NCBI GenBank assembly: GCA_002633025.1
Contig: NMRB01001437.1
Location: 62,062 to 126,061 of the forward strand
Source of the DNA: Notospermus geniculatus
Taxonomy: Eukaryota; Nemertea; Pilidiophora; Heteronemertea; Lineidae
Direction: 5' to 3'
Length of the DNA: 64,000 bases
The notes under the pieces were generated by a model. The model had not been told where the DNA came from, made no database searches, and saw only the letters and a list, made by a program, of their open reading frames with translations. The position numbers and the translations under genes are program-made. This document shows, piece by piece, positions 29,601-37,569 of this stretch; position 1 is the stretch's first letter; each line of letters begins with the position of its first letter.

Positions 29601-32120
29601 CTGTATTGGAAAAGGGTTTACCCCGGGGGGGGGGGGGGGGGGGGGGGNNNNNNNNNNNNNGGGGAGGTACAAGCACGTAAAATGAAAAAACTACTCACAG
29701 CATTTTTGTTCAGTTCCGTAAGGGATTGCGTAATAGCCAGGAGTACATTCACACATGTATCGAGCGTCGAGTCTTCCCGCGTGAACGCATTGAGAATGGC
29801 CAACAACACAACGTACAGGGGAACCGTTTCGATCGCAGTAGTCGCCAAGGTTCGCTGAAAAGATATTCATGTTTTTCGACGCCACATGTTATTTTGTTAT
29901 GTATTGAAATCTTACTACTGGAATTTGTCTATCCCAAATGCTTTGCAGTGTACGGGAGAAACAGACGTCCCAGTCCGCATGGAAGAATTACCCCCCTGGG
30001 CCTGGTAGACTGAATTCGGCAACATGACGGCCAAATTGTTTGTTTTACCATTGAAAAAAACACCCGTTCAGTCCAGCCAATGGCTAGTATTCATATAAGC
30101 TAGCAAATGCTTTTATTTAAAATTTGCACAGCAAAGTCCAACGTAAATGTACTGCAAAACTTGAAGTAAAAGCATTTGCTATCTTTTACGAATATCAGCC
30201 ATTGGGTCATGAATAAAGACTAGTAAATGCTTTTACTAAAGATTTTTACAACATTGCCTGTGCATGCAATGGCATGCAATGGCATGCAATGCAAAATTCA
30301 AGTAAAAGCATGCATTGCAAAATTCAAGTACAAGCATTTACTGGTTTTTATTCATATGAACCAATAAATCGGGGAGGCAAGCCACAACATGGTTTGGGAT
30401 TGGTGGTTATGGCCAAAAAAGGAGGAGGAGGAGGAGGAGGAGGGCGGCTTAACCAATTAACTTCGAACCTCCGAAGAATTATGTTTCCAACTGATGCCAG
30501 AAAGGAAGTTTACCTAAACCGATATCGCATCCAATTGAAAGGTTGGTCGGGTCGCTACTGTTCTTCGATTCTGGACAAGAGCAGCCATCTGGTGTTCCGT
30601 CATTTGCAACATCATAACAATGTCCGCCCGACTGTCGGCATGTTGAACACGAGGAATGGAAACTTTCGTACTGGCAATCACCGGCGTCTTTGTCGTACGT
30701 CTTTCCACTCTGACATTCACATGTCTGCGTGTCAACTGCACAGATGGCGTTTGAAATACTCTGTTGGCAAAACGAATCTCCAGAATCCGAGGAATTGCAT
30801 TTGCTGCCTATTTTAGCTAAAAAGGGAAAAACGGAAATACATAAATTGACTTGACGCTAGGCGTATTCTGTGGATCGTGTTCAAAAACCATCTTCAAAAA
30901 TTGAAAAACCGAGGAATGATACCATGCCGCCCGAGTTCTATTTTTACCAACAATGTTCGAACAAACATTAGGTAACAACTAGGTTTACTGATTAACCATA
31001 TTTCCGAAGGCGAGACAGGAAAAAGGCAGGGTCGGACAACTTTATTTTTCATACTTCGCATTGACCAGATTTTTGCATTTTCAGTACAAAAACAAGGTTG
31101 CCGTTAACGTTTACGTTTCTTTTGAGTTCTAAAGCTCCCAGGTCCCTATTACGTAGAAGTATACGGTTCACGGTCGTGAACCCACTTGAAGCCTTTAACG
31201 GGCGCTTTCGTAGACCGTATACTTCTATCTAATGGGGGCCTAATGAAGTCATTCGGGGTTTCCCCATTTGGTGTCCTATAGGCCTACTATGGCCTAGAAA
31301 CGGGCATGTCTCAGAACAACGGACAGAGGTATGAAGTATCGAAGCATTAACGTTAAAACTTACTTTTTTGGCAATGCATATAGCCGTCTATCATACTTCG
31401 CACTTCGTGGTATCCATTGTTGCAGGCACATACATTGCTGAGGCAGGCGGCGTTAGGGTCGCGGGTCGCACAGTATGCATTTCCGTCAGTTTTGGAACCG
31501 CAGGCGTCGCCAAGCAAAGCTGGAAAAGATACCGGAACACCCTACTTAGATTCATCAGGGCCGTATTTAAAGGGGGGCGAGGGGCAGTTGCCCCCCCCCC
31601 CCCCCCCCNACCTAGGCTTTAGCAATGAAGGTTCCGATCCTTACCTTGTACACAGACGGTGTCGCCAGTTTCACCATAGTAGAGAGAAGTACATTGACAA
31701 GTCGAGCTGTCGCATTTCGTATGATCCATCGAGGTGGGCTGTTCGTAGTTACAATACGTGTGGTTGGTGCAGGGATCGCCCACAGCTGGAAAAAGATTCA
31801 ACGCATTTAACAATTACACAGGTGGACAAATATAAGGACTGAAGGTGGTTTTAATATCGAAAAGTGGCGCCACAAAAAAGGAGCTACCGATTTCAGTACC
31901 TTCGTTTCATTGGAACTTGGGAGGAATTATACTGACAGTATAATTTCCTCCAAGATTGGAAAAAGGGAGCTGGAGTTGGTGGTTACGGCTCCATTGACGA
32001 CTTCAGTCACCCGCGAGGTTCAAAATGACTAGGCCTATTCATGAACACAAATGACTTGCCTATGCCTTCCGCTGTCCAGATTAGAGCCGCACCGACGAAC
32101 AGCATAGAGAGCAACAACAT
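17486..32120 (-). CDS. ZP-domain type I membrane protein with duplicated ZP cassette (whole gene, spliced)
   Basis: Hand-spliced exons, 5' to 3' on the minus strand: signal peptide 32060-32120; 31645-31785; 31364-31519; 30514-30816; EGF-like 29699-29854. Cassette B: 29046-29213, 28260-28498, 27588-27730, 26537-26779, 25743-25914, 24353-24542. Cassette A: 22692-22859, 21870-22108, 21306-21448, 20317-20559, 19541-19712, 18386-18575. Transmembrane/tail exon: 17486-17670. Every junction is phase-compatible. One cassette gives 718 residues; both in series give 1103. ZP proteins polymerise as extracellular filaments, and this one has a signal peptide, cysteine-rich N-terminus, ZP domain, RRKRR furin-like site, membrane span and short basic tail. 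All junctions use GT-AG except the first donor, which reads GCAAGT. No symbol is assigned because ZP proteins diverge fast. Which cassettes are used in mRNA is unknown. Confidence 0.85.
17706..17800 (-). repeat. Family F4 fragment in last intron of ZP gene
   Basis: AAGTCGTCTCCGAATTTCGC...TTTTCGACCCCAACCGGGGT is the conserved end of family F4, almost identical to 51508-51560. It lies just upstream of the transmembrane exon acceptor. Confidence 0.7.
17918..18290. mobile_element. Foldback element family F3 (copy 3), spans duplication start
   Basis: GGAAGTTTCGCAAATCTGAC...GCACGAAACACG faces CGTACTTAGTGTTTCGTCAG...GAAACCTTCC. The tandem duplication begins inside this element at about 18076, so cassette copy B starts with only its right half (24042-24255). 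Confidence 0.7.
18386..22859 (-). CDS. ZP gene cassette A: cysteine module plus complete ZP domain
   Basis: Six exons encode 385 residues. The module exon 22692-22859 reads CQWCQKRGGICYDIDEDG with a DxDxDGxxDGC loop. ZP-N (21870-22108, 21306-21448) has NITCAASTMTICYN...CGTRVTYPT, then HRHIEYQNW and VYCQYD. ZP-C (20317-20559, 19541-19712) has EVCIAS, TGLFPMFQFED and FFHCAVRVCRNDENCEP. The last exon (18386-18575) begins VNCTTARRKRR, the furin-type site. Exon 21306-21448 is called from the acceptor TTTCAG before HRHIE, because that gives the usual CGT-to-YxN spacing and exists in both copies. Cassette A lacks its own EGF-like exon (deleted, near 23060) and its own start. It can follow cassette B in frame, or replace it if B is skipped. 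Confidence 0.8.
19250..19397. mobile_element. MITE family F2 (copy in cassette A)
   Basis: GGGAGGTTTAGAAAGCAAAC to CATTGCAAACCTCCC with TA on both sides. It is at the orthologous intron position of 25307-25454, so it predates the duplication. Confidence 0.75.
20161..20297. mobile_element. GGGCC-type MITE, copy-A-specific insertion
   Basis: GGGCCTGATTCACAAAGCAC...GTGCTTTGTGAATCAGGCCC is flanked by CTG on both sides (3-bp target duplication). The corresponding place in copy B (near 26510) has no element. The almost identical element 26186-26322 sits at a different site. Confidence 0.85.
21498..21718 (-). mobile_element. Copy-A-specific insertion related to 7148-7345
   Basis: Copy B is uninterrupted here (TGTGGTAATTTGCAGCGCGT). 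Copy A reads TGCGGTA, about 220 extra bp, then TAATCTGCAGCGCGT. The insert carries CCGGGGCCCGTACGGCGAG and CGTACGGGGCCCGGTGGA near its ends, as at 7148-7345. Confidence 0.7.
22180..22440. mobile_element. Foldback MITE, family F1 (copy in cassette A intron)
   Basis: AAGGGAGTTAGAAATAAGTGG to CCACTTTTATTTCTTAGTCCCTT. It is at the same place as 28568-28800 in copy B, so it was inserted before the duplication. Confidence 0.75.
23060..23065 (-). other. Deletion scar: EGF-like exon lost from copy A
   Basis: Copy A joins CCAAAGAACCCTTAAA directly to TTTTTCGACGCCACATG. In copy B these texts are at about 29430 and 29874, with ~440 bp between them that contain the EGF-like exon 29699-29854 and the N gap. 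Confidence 0.65.
23470..23722. mobile_element. Copy-A-specific foldback insertion
   Basis: TAAAGATAATATATCACG at the left and CGTGATATATTATCTTTA at the right frame a ~250-bp insert. It is absent from copy B (near 30240, CTTTTACTAAAGATTTTT). It sits in an ATTCATAAAGACTAGTAAATG-type repeat region. Confidence 0.7.
23935..24041 (-). pseudogene. Truncated duplicate of cysteine-rich exon 30514-30816
   Basis: It reproduces the 3' end of exon 30514-30816 (up to the DGCSCPESK region) and its donor, then stops at the duplication junction. The 5' half and acceptor are missing, so it cannot be spliced in as an internal exon. Confidence 0.7.
24353..29213 (-). CDS. ZP gene cassette B: cysteine module plus complete ZP domain
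   Basis: Exons 29046-29213, 28260-28498, 27588-27730, 26537-26779, 25743-25914 and 24353-24542 have the same lengths and phases as cassette A (168, 239, 143, 243, 172, 190 bp). Predicted proteins differ at only a handful of positions (for example F/Y in SxIYIEKH, N/D in QMKxYGRS, M/I in SVxMKVKD, F/L in EDTDxVFFHC). By eye, the ZP1 and ZP3 exons show about 17 silent and 2 replacement differences, so selection appears to preserve both copies. Its last exon ends with one base. This joins in frame either to the transmembrane exon or to the cassette A module exon. Confidence 0.85.
25307..25454. mobile_element. MITE family F2 (copy in cassette B)
   Basis: GGGAGGTCGAGAAAGCAAAC to CATTGCAAACCTCCC, TA flanks; positional counterpart of 19250-19397. 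Confidence 0.7.
26186..26322. mobile_element. GGGCC-type MITE, copy-B-specific insertion
   Basis: Flanked by CAG on both sides. The uninterrupted target is visible in copy A at about 19988-20000 (GAAAATCAGGATTAC). It is nearly identical to the element at 20161-20297, so two recent insertions of one family hit different sites of the two copies. Confidence 0.9.
28568..28800. mobile_element. Foldback MITE, family F1 (copy in cassette B intron)
   Basis: Positional counterpart of 22180-22440, with AAGGGTGCTAG and TTAGTCCCTT ends. Confidence 0.7.
29280..29560. repeat. AAGAACC/GGTTCTT-rich inverted repeat cluster
   Basis: Many copies of AAGAACC, GGTTCTATxTxGAACC and AAGGTTCC in both orientations lie in the intron upstream of the B module exon. 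They are related to the foldback element at 63047-63411. The copy A counterpart (22905-23060) is shortened. Confidence 0.55.
29648..29660. other. Assembly gap (13 N) after a G run
   Basis: A G homopolymer (~29625-29647), 13 N and GGGG. It lies in the intron between the EGF-like exon and the B module exon, so coding sequence is not affected. Confidence 0.99.
29699..32120 (-). CDS. ZP gene 5' region: signal peptide, cysteine-rich modules and EGF-like exon (single copy)
   Basis: The signal exon 32060-32120 starts MLLLSMLFVGAALIWTAEG. All following exons are phase 1 at both ends. 31645-31785 encodes VGDPCTNHTYCNYEQ...CDSSTCQCTSLYYG. 31364-31519 encodes LGDACGSKTDG...CLSNVCACNNGYHE. 30514-30816 encodes IGSKCNSSDSGDSFC...TCECQSGKTYD, followed by CSTCRQSGGHCYDVANDG and DGCSCP. 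29699-29854 encodes LGDYCDRNG...CVHAGRLDARYMCECTPGYY. Each begins with a GDxC or GSKC pattern and has C-x-C-x4-GY endings like EGF/EB modules. The CSTCRQSGG part repeats the module encoded by exon 29046-29213. The ATG is chosen because it opens the only signal peptide in a phase-compatible exon; its donor is GCAAGT. Confidence 0.8.
31556..31609. other. Truncated CAGGGCCGTATTTA element, C run and unknown base
   Basis: CAGGGCCGTATTTAAAGGGG opens a hAT-like MITE (compare 2362-2512), then an 18-base C run and one N at 31609. The right end is not found, so sequence is probably missing here. It lies in an intron, between exons 31364-31519 and 31645-31785. Confidence 0.75.
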
Positions 32121-32895
32121 CTGAAAAGGGACAGAGTACGTTTTCAGAAATCATTCGCACGACGCATTTTACATGTATAAAAGAATATGCAATAGGAGGC
32201 GACGTTCAAGGGTTTCGGGCAATGGGGACCCGTGTGACAAACTGGAATGACGTACTGAAAAACTGTACATTTTTCTACACAATTTACCGGGATTTCCCCC
32301 AAAAAGACGTTGTCAATATTACCATTCTTTGGCATTTCTGGCAAAACAGAGCAGTGATATATGGTGAACTTTTAAAATGAAACGGGGCCGTGTAATTCAA
32401 TCGAAATCGAACCAATCGGTTTGTTTTGAGCAATAAGTAAATGGCAATACTGTTAAAATATGGGAACTTGGGGGGGGGGGTCGCGTACCGACAGCGCCAC
32501 GTCTTGACGTTTAGTTCGCGGGTTCCTCATTGGCATGCGGGCAATACCTGGGCCCGTTCGAAGGCCATGTTCAGACCGATAAGTACCCGGCGTCAGAATC
32601 CGCAAAAATTGGCCTAGCCATTTCAAAGTCGGGAACGCAATTCAAATTGAAGAGAAAACTTACCCTGGTATTCCGCGACATACGGTAGTCGATGAGGTAT
32701 GCGTCCAGACACTGAGGGACAGATTTCCGCAATGACGATGCACACGTCCGCTGCTCGTCTTTTAAGCTCTGCTCGATTACATAATACGTCACCCTTGGAA
32801 AATCGCTGACCAATCGTAGAAAAGGACGCGGCTGTGATCAATTACATGTAGGTTTACGTAAGACCCGCAATAAACGCCCCTTGTCCGTGAACGAG

Positions 32896-33000
32896 GGGCC
32901 GCATGCATAAAACATCTTAGTGTAAAATTTCCCTTATCTTTTGTTTGGAACAATAGTTTAGGGAAATTTTACACTTAAAATGTTTTAAGCATACGGCGCC
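32896..33000. mobile_element. GGGCC-type MITE upstream of ZP gene
   Basis: GGCCGCATGCATAAAACATC...GTGTAAAATTTCCC faces GGGAAATTTTACACTTAAAATG...CATACGGCGCC. It is about 0.8 kb upstream of the ZP start codon. Confidence 0.65.
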
Positions 33001-33087
33001 TGGACAGACCGTCCACCCCATTATGCAATTTCAGTTGAGGTGTGTCGTTCCGCTTGTTAGATTTTCCAAGAAAGGCGTGCCGGCAAC

Positions 33088-33252
33088 GTACTTAATAACC
33101 GGTGCACCTGAACCCGCCAGCACTGGGCCCGAATGTACATGTACATGTAACCACCCGCATGTCGTCAAATCTGCGGTTTTGCCGGCTAATGGTTGTATTA
33201 TTCATTCAATGACATTTCTTACCTCACCGCATGCACAAAACCTACACGGATT
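33088..33252. repeat. Segment duplicated across the base-34013 gap (copy 1)
   Basis: ACTTAATAACCGGTGCACCT...CCGCATGC(A)CAAAACCTACACGGATTTA is repeated at 34014-34181 with a few base changes, immediately after a single N. It looks like two versions of the same locus placed side by side at a contig join. Confidence 0.8.
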
Positions 33253-33900
33253 TAACTCATTCGCACCGGCAGTTACAATATTCCGGAACATGTGTAACGA
33301 TGATGCGCTTGTGACCTAGGCTTTATGGGTCTACACTGTACTTGTTGAATGTTTGATGCGAACTGTATCAGATACACTTTGGCAATACGAGATACGGTAC
33401 AGTAACAAAATGGGTGTTCTTTTTGAAATGGCCACATCACTTTTTATTCGAATTTCAGCGCACGTTGATTACAAGCGCAGTGTGCTAAAATGCGCATAAA
33501 TACGGTAAAATGGAGAATATATTTTCGAAGGGGGTTGATTCGAGATTCAAGTCCTAAATTGGAAGTGAAACTTCTGCCAGGATTTGAAAAGGAAAAAGTT
33601 TGAAAAATTGAAAGATTTCAAGTGAAATATGTGGCATATGTCAGATTTCTGAAGAAAAAGCTGCGTGCAATTGCATAAGGACAATTAAAAACGAATTTCC
33701 ATTGAAACACAACACAATGACCCTATCCTGGGCCTTTGACTTGCCCACACAGTCGGTTACGTTCTGGAAAAGTACACTTTGACCCAAGCGGCTTTAGCTT
33801 ACTGTGAACTTTATACTTATCAGTCATGAAACGATTGATTTCTGCCTCCCCCCCCCCATGCGGCTACGATCACAAGTAGGGCCTACCGTTGTTTGATTTT

Positions 33901-34012
33901 GGGCTGTTTTCATTCTTTTCGGAACACCCTGTATACCACGGCAGTTTGCACACAGAAGATTCGCCCGAGTGATTATCGACCAATTCACATTGATCGCAAG
34001 AAAGGGACCAGC
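33901..34012 (-). CDS. Possible cysteine-rich exon cut by gap (uncertain)
   Basis: On the minus strand the frame reads SLSCDQCELVDNHSGESSVC then KLPW, followed by a possible donor GTATAC at 33935. Next comes a mariner-like end (ACAGGGTGTTCCGAAAAG). CDQCE...C spacing resembles the CxxC start of the ZP gene modules. The 5' side runs into the N at 34013, so no acceptor can be checked. It may be part of a neighbouring cysteine-rich gene, or chance. Confidence 0.2.
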
Positions 34013-34181
34013 NGTACTTAATAACCGGTGCACCTGAACCCTCCAGCACTGGGCCCGAATGTACATGTACATGTAACCACCCGCATGTCGTCAAATCTGC
34101 GGTTTTGCCCGCTATTGGTTGTATTATTCATTCAATGACATTTCTTACCTCACCGCATGCAGAAAACCTACACGGATTTAA
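34013..34181. repeat. Unknown base plus duplicated segment (copy 2)
   Basis: One N at 34013, then about 168 bp repeating 33088-33252. See the copy 1 entry. Confidence 0.85.
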
Positions 34182-34494
34182 AATCCCCAAGATTCAATAA
34201 ATTTTTCAACTCACGAGTATGGCAGGCAATTCGTTGCTTGATTCGATACTAAAAATATTTGTATTTAGAACGATATATTTTATCTCATCATATTTACACG
34301 TTTTAAGAATGCATGTATATATTCATGTTTGATTTTATTAAAGGTTTCAAAAATATTGCATAATGTTTGACGTTACTTCCGGTATGTTTGATGTTGCTTC
34401 TGTTTATGTGCAAAAACAGAATTGTGGGTAACTTTGAAACGATGGCCTCATTGGCTCCCGGTAAGGACAGGTAAAGGTGAATTAAAGGCCTAAA

Positions 34495-34647
34495 GCCGCC
34501 CATACACGGCGCAATATCATTGCACAATATGGGGCACAAATGGGTGGTTGTGTGCTTGTAGCATGATAATTAGAAGAAAGATTGACAATAATATTGCCCA
34601 TTGTGATCCTCATATTGTGCAATAATATTGATCGTGTATGGGCAGCT
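34495..34647. mobile_element. Foldback element
   Basis: GCCGCCCATACACGGCGCAATATCATTGCACAATATG faces CATATTGTGCAATAATATTG...CGTGTATGGGCAGC. A piece of the same sequence is at 10185-10210. Confidence 0.7.
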
Positions 34648-35189
34648 CGTCCAGACAAATTTTATTGAGGTCGAATTTGATTGGATATTGGTGTATGGCT
34701 GGTGCTCCATCATGGTTCAGTACGAATTACGATAAAGGGGCGCTGGGATCGCTTTCGTGAAAATCGGTTTTTGCTGTAGCTGAGCCCTATGGGTTAATTT
34801 TTTAAAAATTCCTTGCAGTGCATTAGTACTAGGATTTATCTACAAAACGACTGGCGCAAAACCGAACTAAAATGATAGGTGGCGCTGCTGAGATATTAAC
34901 ACTTACGTTCTCGGTCATAAGTTCTGAATGAGCTAACATATTGACCTAATTCTTGTACATTCACCATTTACACCTCCGATCCACCCCATTACACAATAAA
35001 ATATGAAATAAATCGGGCTACCCTGTGATCTCATTATGAGTACGAGAAAAGGTGTAGACCTACCTCTCTATATCCTGGAAACTGCAGCTACAGCGATGTA
35101 ATTTTGTAAAAGTTTGTCAAAAAAAGCAAAATACTGTAGCACCATACAATATATTTTATTGTCAAATGATACTTTAACAAAGTATTGAG

Positions 35190-35480
35190 AGTTCCACGAC
35201 TCCATCTACTTTGATGGAAAGCCGTCGGTGGAATACACGTATTGGTTGCAACGTGTCGATCAAATTCGGAGGAAAAGGCGGTCAGATAACATTTCTTATT
35301 CCAATAAAGGTCGAACTCAAAATTTGTTTGATCACATCGATAACCCGAAGACAGCTGAGATGGAACAACTCTTCATAACCATTACTATTCAAATTGATTC
35401 TGCACTCGACTGGTTTATGTGGTGTTGTGAGAATTTTAATAGCGTAGTTGTGAAAAGCTTGCAGCGTTTCGACGGATTGA
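35190..35480 (+). repeat. 5' flank block duplicated upstream of both GPCR genes (copy 2)
   Basis: Counterpart of 9690-9990. The frame (35228 onward) stays open but differs from copy 1 mostly at replacement sites and has a 4-bp insertion near its end. Confidence 0.7.
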
Positions 35481-35500
35481 CTTCCAACAGGGTATTTGGC

Positions 35501-35678
35501 TTGAGACGGGGTTGCGTTCCCTTGCGGTTACCTTATAAGGACTTCCGATTGCCATATAAGGTAATCGGAAGGGATCGCAACCCCGTCTCAAGCCAAAATC
35601 GCAAGAGTGGATCACCCGCTTTACCTATCCCACTCCTGATCTCGGAAAAAATGACCAATTCCGAAAGCGGGTGATCCA
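35501..35678. mobile_element. Two adjacent small palindromes
   Basis: 35501-35595: TTGAGACGGGGTTGCGTTCC...CCTTATAAGG faces GGAAGGGATCGCAACCCCGTCTCAA. 35608-35678: GGATCACCCGCTTTACC faces AAAGCGGGTGATCC with the CTCGGAAAAAATGACCA text also seen near 3720-3740. The GAGACGG(C/G)GTTGCGTTCCC text recurs beyond the next element at 36340, suggesting that element was inserted into this one. Confidence 0.65.
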
Positions 35679-36313
35679 TAGTCTCGCGTCACCAGCCTCT
35701 CTCTCTTACAGGAGAGAGTCTGGTAGCAAAGGCCAAAACTTTCGTTACCGCCAGGTGGCGAGTGTCCAGCTCAGAGCATCCGAATCTGATTGGCCAACGG
35801 CTGATTAAACATGGCTGCGCCCATGAAACGCATGATGAACGAATGAGTCTGAGGGAAAATTTACCTTTTTAGCACGGAAGGAACGACTATACATGGTCAT
35901 CGATTGCTGGAATAAGCCGATTGTACAACAGGACTTACATTTTGTGCCATGGATTAGGTCACTTCCGACCAGGGAGTCGAAGTTCAGCCAGACGGTAAAT
36001 CGATCCTGATACAATACAATTCCACTTTATTTCATCAGCGATCCACCTCAAACGGCCAGGCTCGATCGCTGTCTACATATCACTCGGTGAAAACCACGAT
36101 AAAACGTGTTAAAAAGGTAACATTTCCCTCGGACTATTTCGTTCCTTGTTCGTTCATCATGCGTTTCACGGGCGCAGCCATGTTTAATCAGCCGTTGGCC
36201 AATCAGATTCGGATGCTCTGAGCTGGACACTCGCCACCTGGCGGTAACGAAAGTTTTGGCCTTTGCTACCAGACTCTCTCCTGTAAGAGAGAGAGACTGG
36301 TGACGCGAGACTA
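35679..36313. mobile_element. Foldback element upstream of GPCR 2
   Basis: TAGTCTCGCGTCACCAG...GAGAGAGTCTGGTAGC at the left and its reverse complement ending CTGGTGACGCGAGACTA at 36313. Arms ~170 bp, centre ~300 bp. It ends 226 bp before the GPCR start codon. Confidence 0.8.
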
Positions 36314-36539
36314 GGTGATCCACTGTTGCGATTTTGGTTTGAGACGGCGTTGCGTTCCCTTGCGGTTACATTATATGGCGAACAGAATACCCCCGTGGCG
36401 GCTTCAATAAGATCGTGGCAGAACATCATAGCCTTCTCTTACAGAACCGCAACACCTGGTATTTCTGAAACAATTTTTTGGCAATTTCTCGTCTTGAAAA
36501 ATTTCATCTCGTCGTGTTAACATCAAGCAGCTGGCGAAA

Positions 36540-37559
36540 ATGTTCCAAAATCGCAGCATCAACACCGAAAATGCAATTTACGATGTTCTTAACAACGTCC
36601 TCACACTACACGTCCCCGCGCTCAGTGTCACCGGCGGGGTGATCGGGAACATGTTGTCCTTTGCTACCATGAATGCCAAGCGTAAGCAGAAATCTCCCGT
36701 CGCTTGGAATTTCAAGGTATTAGCCTTGGCAGATACGTCGAAAATCTTTGCCTCGTATTTTCCCTGGATAATATTGATCAATGCTTATAGCATAATCCAT
36801 CCGTGGGGGCCAGTTTTCTGCAAGTACTACTTCTTCTTCGGTTACGTGACCTACGGTACTGCACTTTGGTGCGTGGTACAGTTGACTGTGGATAGAGTTA
36901 TCGCGGTGTGCTTGCCTCTGCACGCTGCATCATGGTGTACAATTGAAAAAGCAAGGATTCTTTTAGCACTAAATATCGCTGTTCATGTTGCTGTTTATTT
37001 CTACTTCTGTTGGATGGTATATGTACCGCAGGCAGGTGTCTCTGGTACTCACTACGCGGTGTGTGTCTACCCAGAATCATTCCCAGATTGGTTCCCCAAA
37101 TTTTCTCAAATTTCTTTCTACATCATCGACGTGTCGTCTACAGCGTTAACTACTGCCATAGGGAATATTATCATTGCTGTCAAGCTTCGCCAAGAAAGGC
37201 AAAAGTGGGGACGTTCGGGAAATATTCACGGGCGGAATGCGAATAAACCCAAAGAAGAGGACCAAGACGACGACAAAGGGATGCTTGTGATGTTGCTAAC
37301 CATTTCGCTAGCGTTCGTGCTTATTCAGAGCTCCTATTACATAGACTGGCTTTACTGGGAAGCTCTCTATCCTGACGATGCCGTTACGAATCCCAAACGC
37401 CGAGAATTCAGCTTTAATCTCGTTGTTAACTTAGCTTCTTCAAACTGTTGCGTCAATTTCTATCTCTACCTTTTGTCGAGTGCGATCTTTCGTCGAGATT
37501 TGAAAAAGATGCTTAAAGACACGTTCTGCAACCGCCGACTTGGCAACGACAGAAAGTAG
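36540..37559 (+). CDS. Rhodopsin-like (class A) G protein-coupled receptor, intronless, paralogue 2
   Basis: A 339-residue single-exon frame, the same length as 10820-11839, with no indels between them. Shared motifs are GN in TM1, LALAD in TM2, DRV after TM3, VCVYP in loop 2, no CWxP in TM6 and NFYLY in TM7. Differences concentrate in the N-terminus (SINTENAIY versus STVSENEIY), TM4/loop 2 (VSGTHYAV versus VIGNHYAV) and the TM6-TM7 loop (PDDAVTNPKRRE versus PDYAVTKPKLRE). These are the regions that usually face ligand. The TM1-TM2 segment and the third intracellular loop to TM6 are almost identical at DNA level. The 120 bp before the ATG is also similar, so the duplication included the proximal promoter. 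Ligand unknown. Confidence 0.9.
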   Translation: MFQNRSINTENAIYDVLNNVLTLHVPALSVTGGVIGNMLSFATMNAKRKQKSPVAWNFKVLALADTSKIFASYFPWIILINAYSIIHPWGPVFCKYYFFFGYVTYGTALWCVVQLTVDRVIAVCLPLHAASWCTIEKARILLALNIAVHVAVYFYFCWMVYVPQAGVSGTHYAVCVYPESFPDWFPKFSQISFYIIDVSSTALTTAIGNIIIAVKLRQERQKWGRSGNIHGRNANKPKEEDQDDDKGMLVMLLTISLAFVLIQSSYYIDWLYWEALYPDDAVTNPKRREFSFNLVVNLASSNCCVNFYLYLLSSAIFRRDLKKMLKDTFCNRRLGNDRK

Positions 37560-37569
37560 GCTTAAAGTA

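Larger units (their letters stand above)
24044..30588. repeat. Tandem segmental duplication, copy B
   Basis: Holds ZP cassette B and the EGF-like exon, and ends within exon 30514-30816. It is about 0.6 kb longer than copy A because of the EGF exon and insertions absent from A (for example ~24975-25140 and ~25455-25600). It also has a 48-bp tandem duplication near 24570-24667. Confidence 0.85.

Noticed and set aside
17486-30816. ZP duplication as a simple haplotype assembly error
   Set aside because: Both copies carry their own insertions at different sites, a 440-bp deletion and many silent differences. Still, only long reads across 24042 can exclude it fully.
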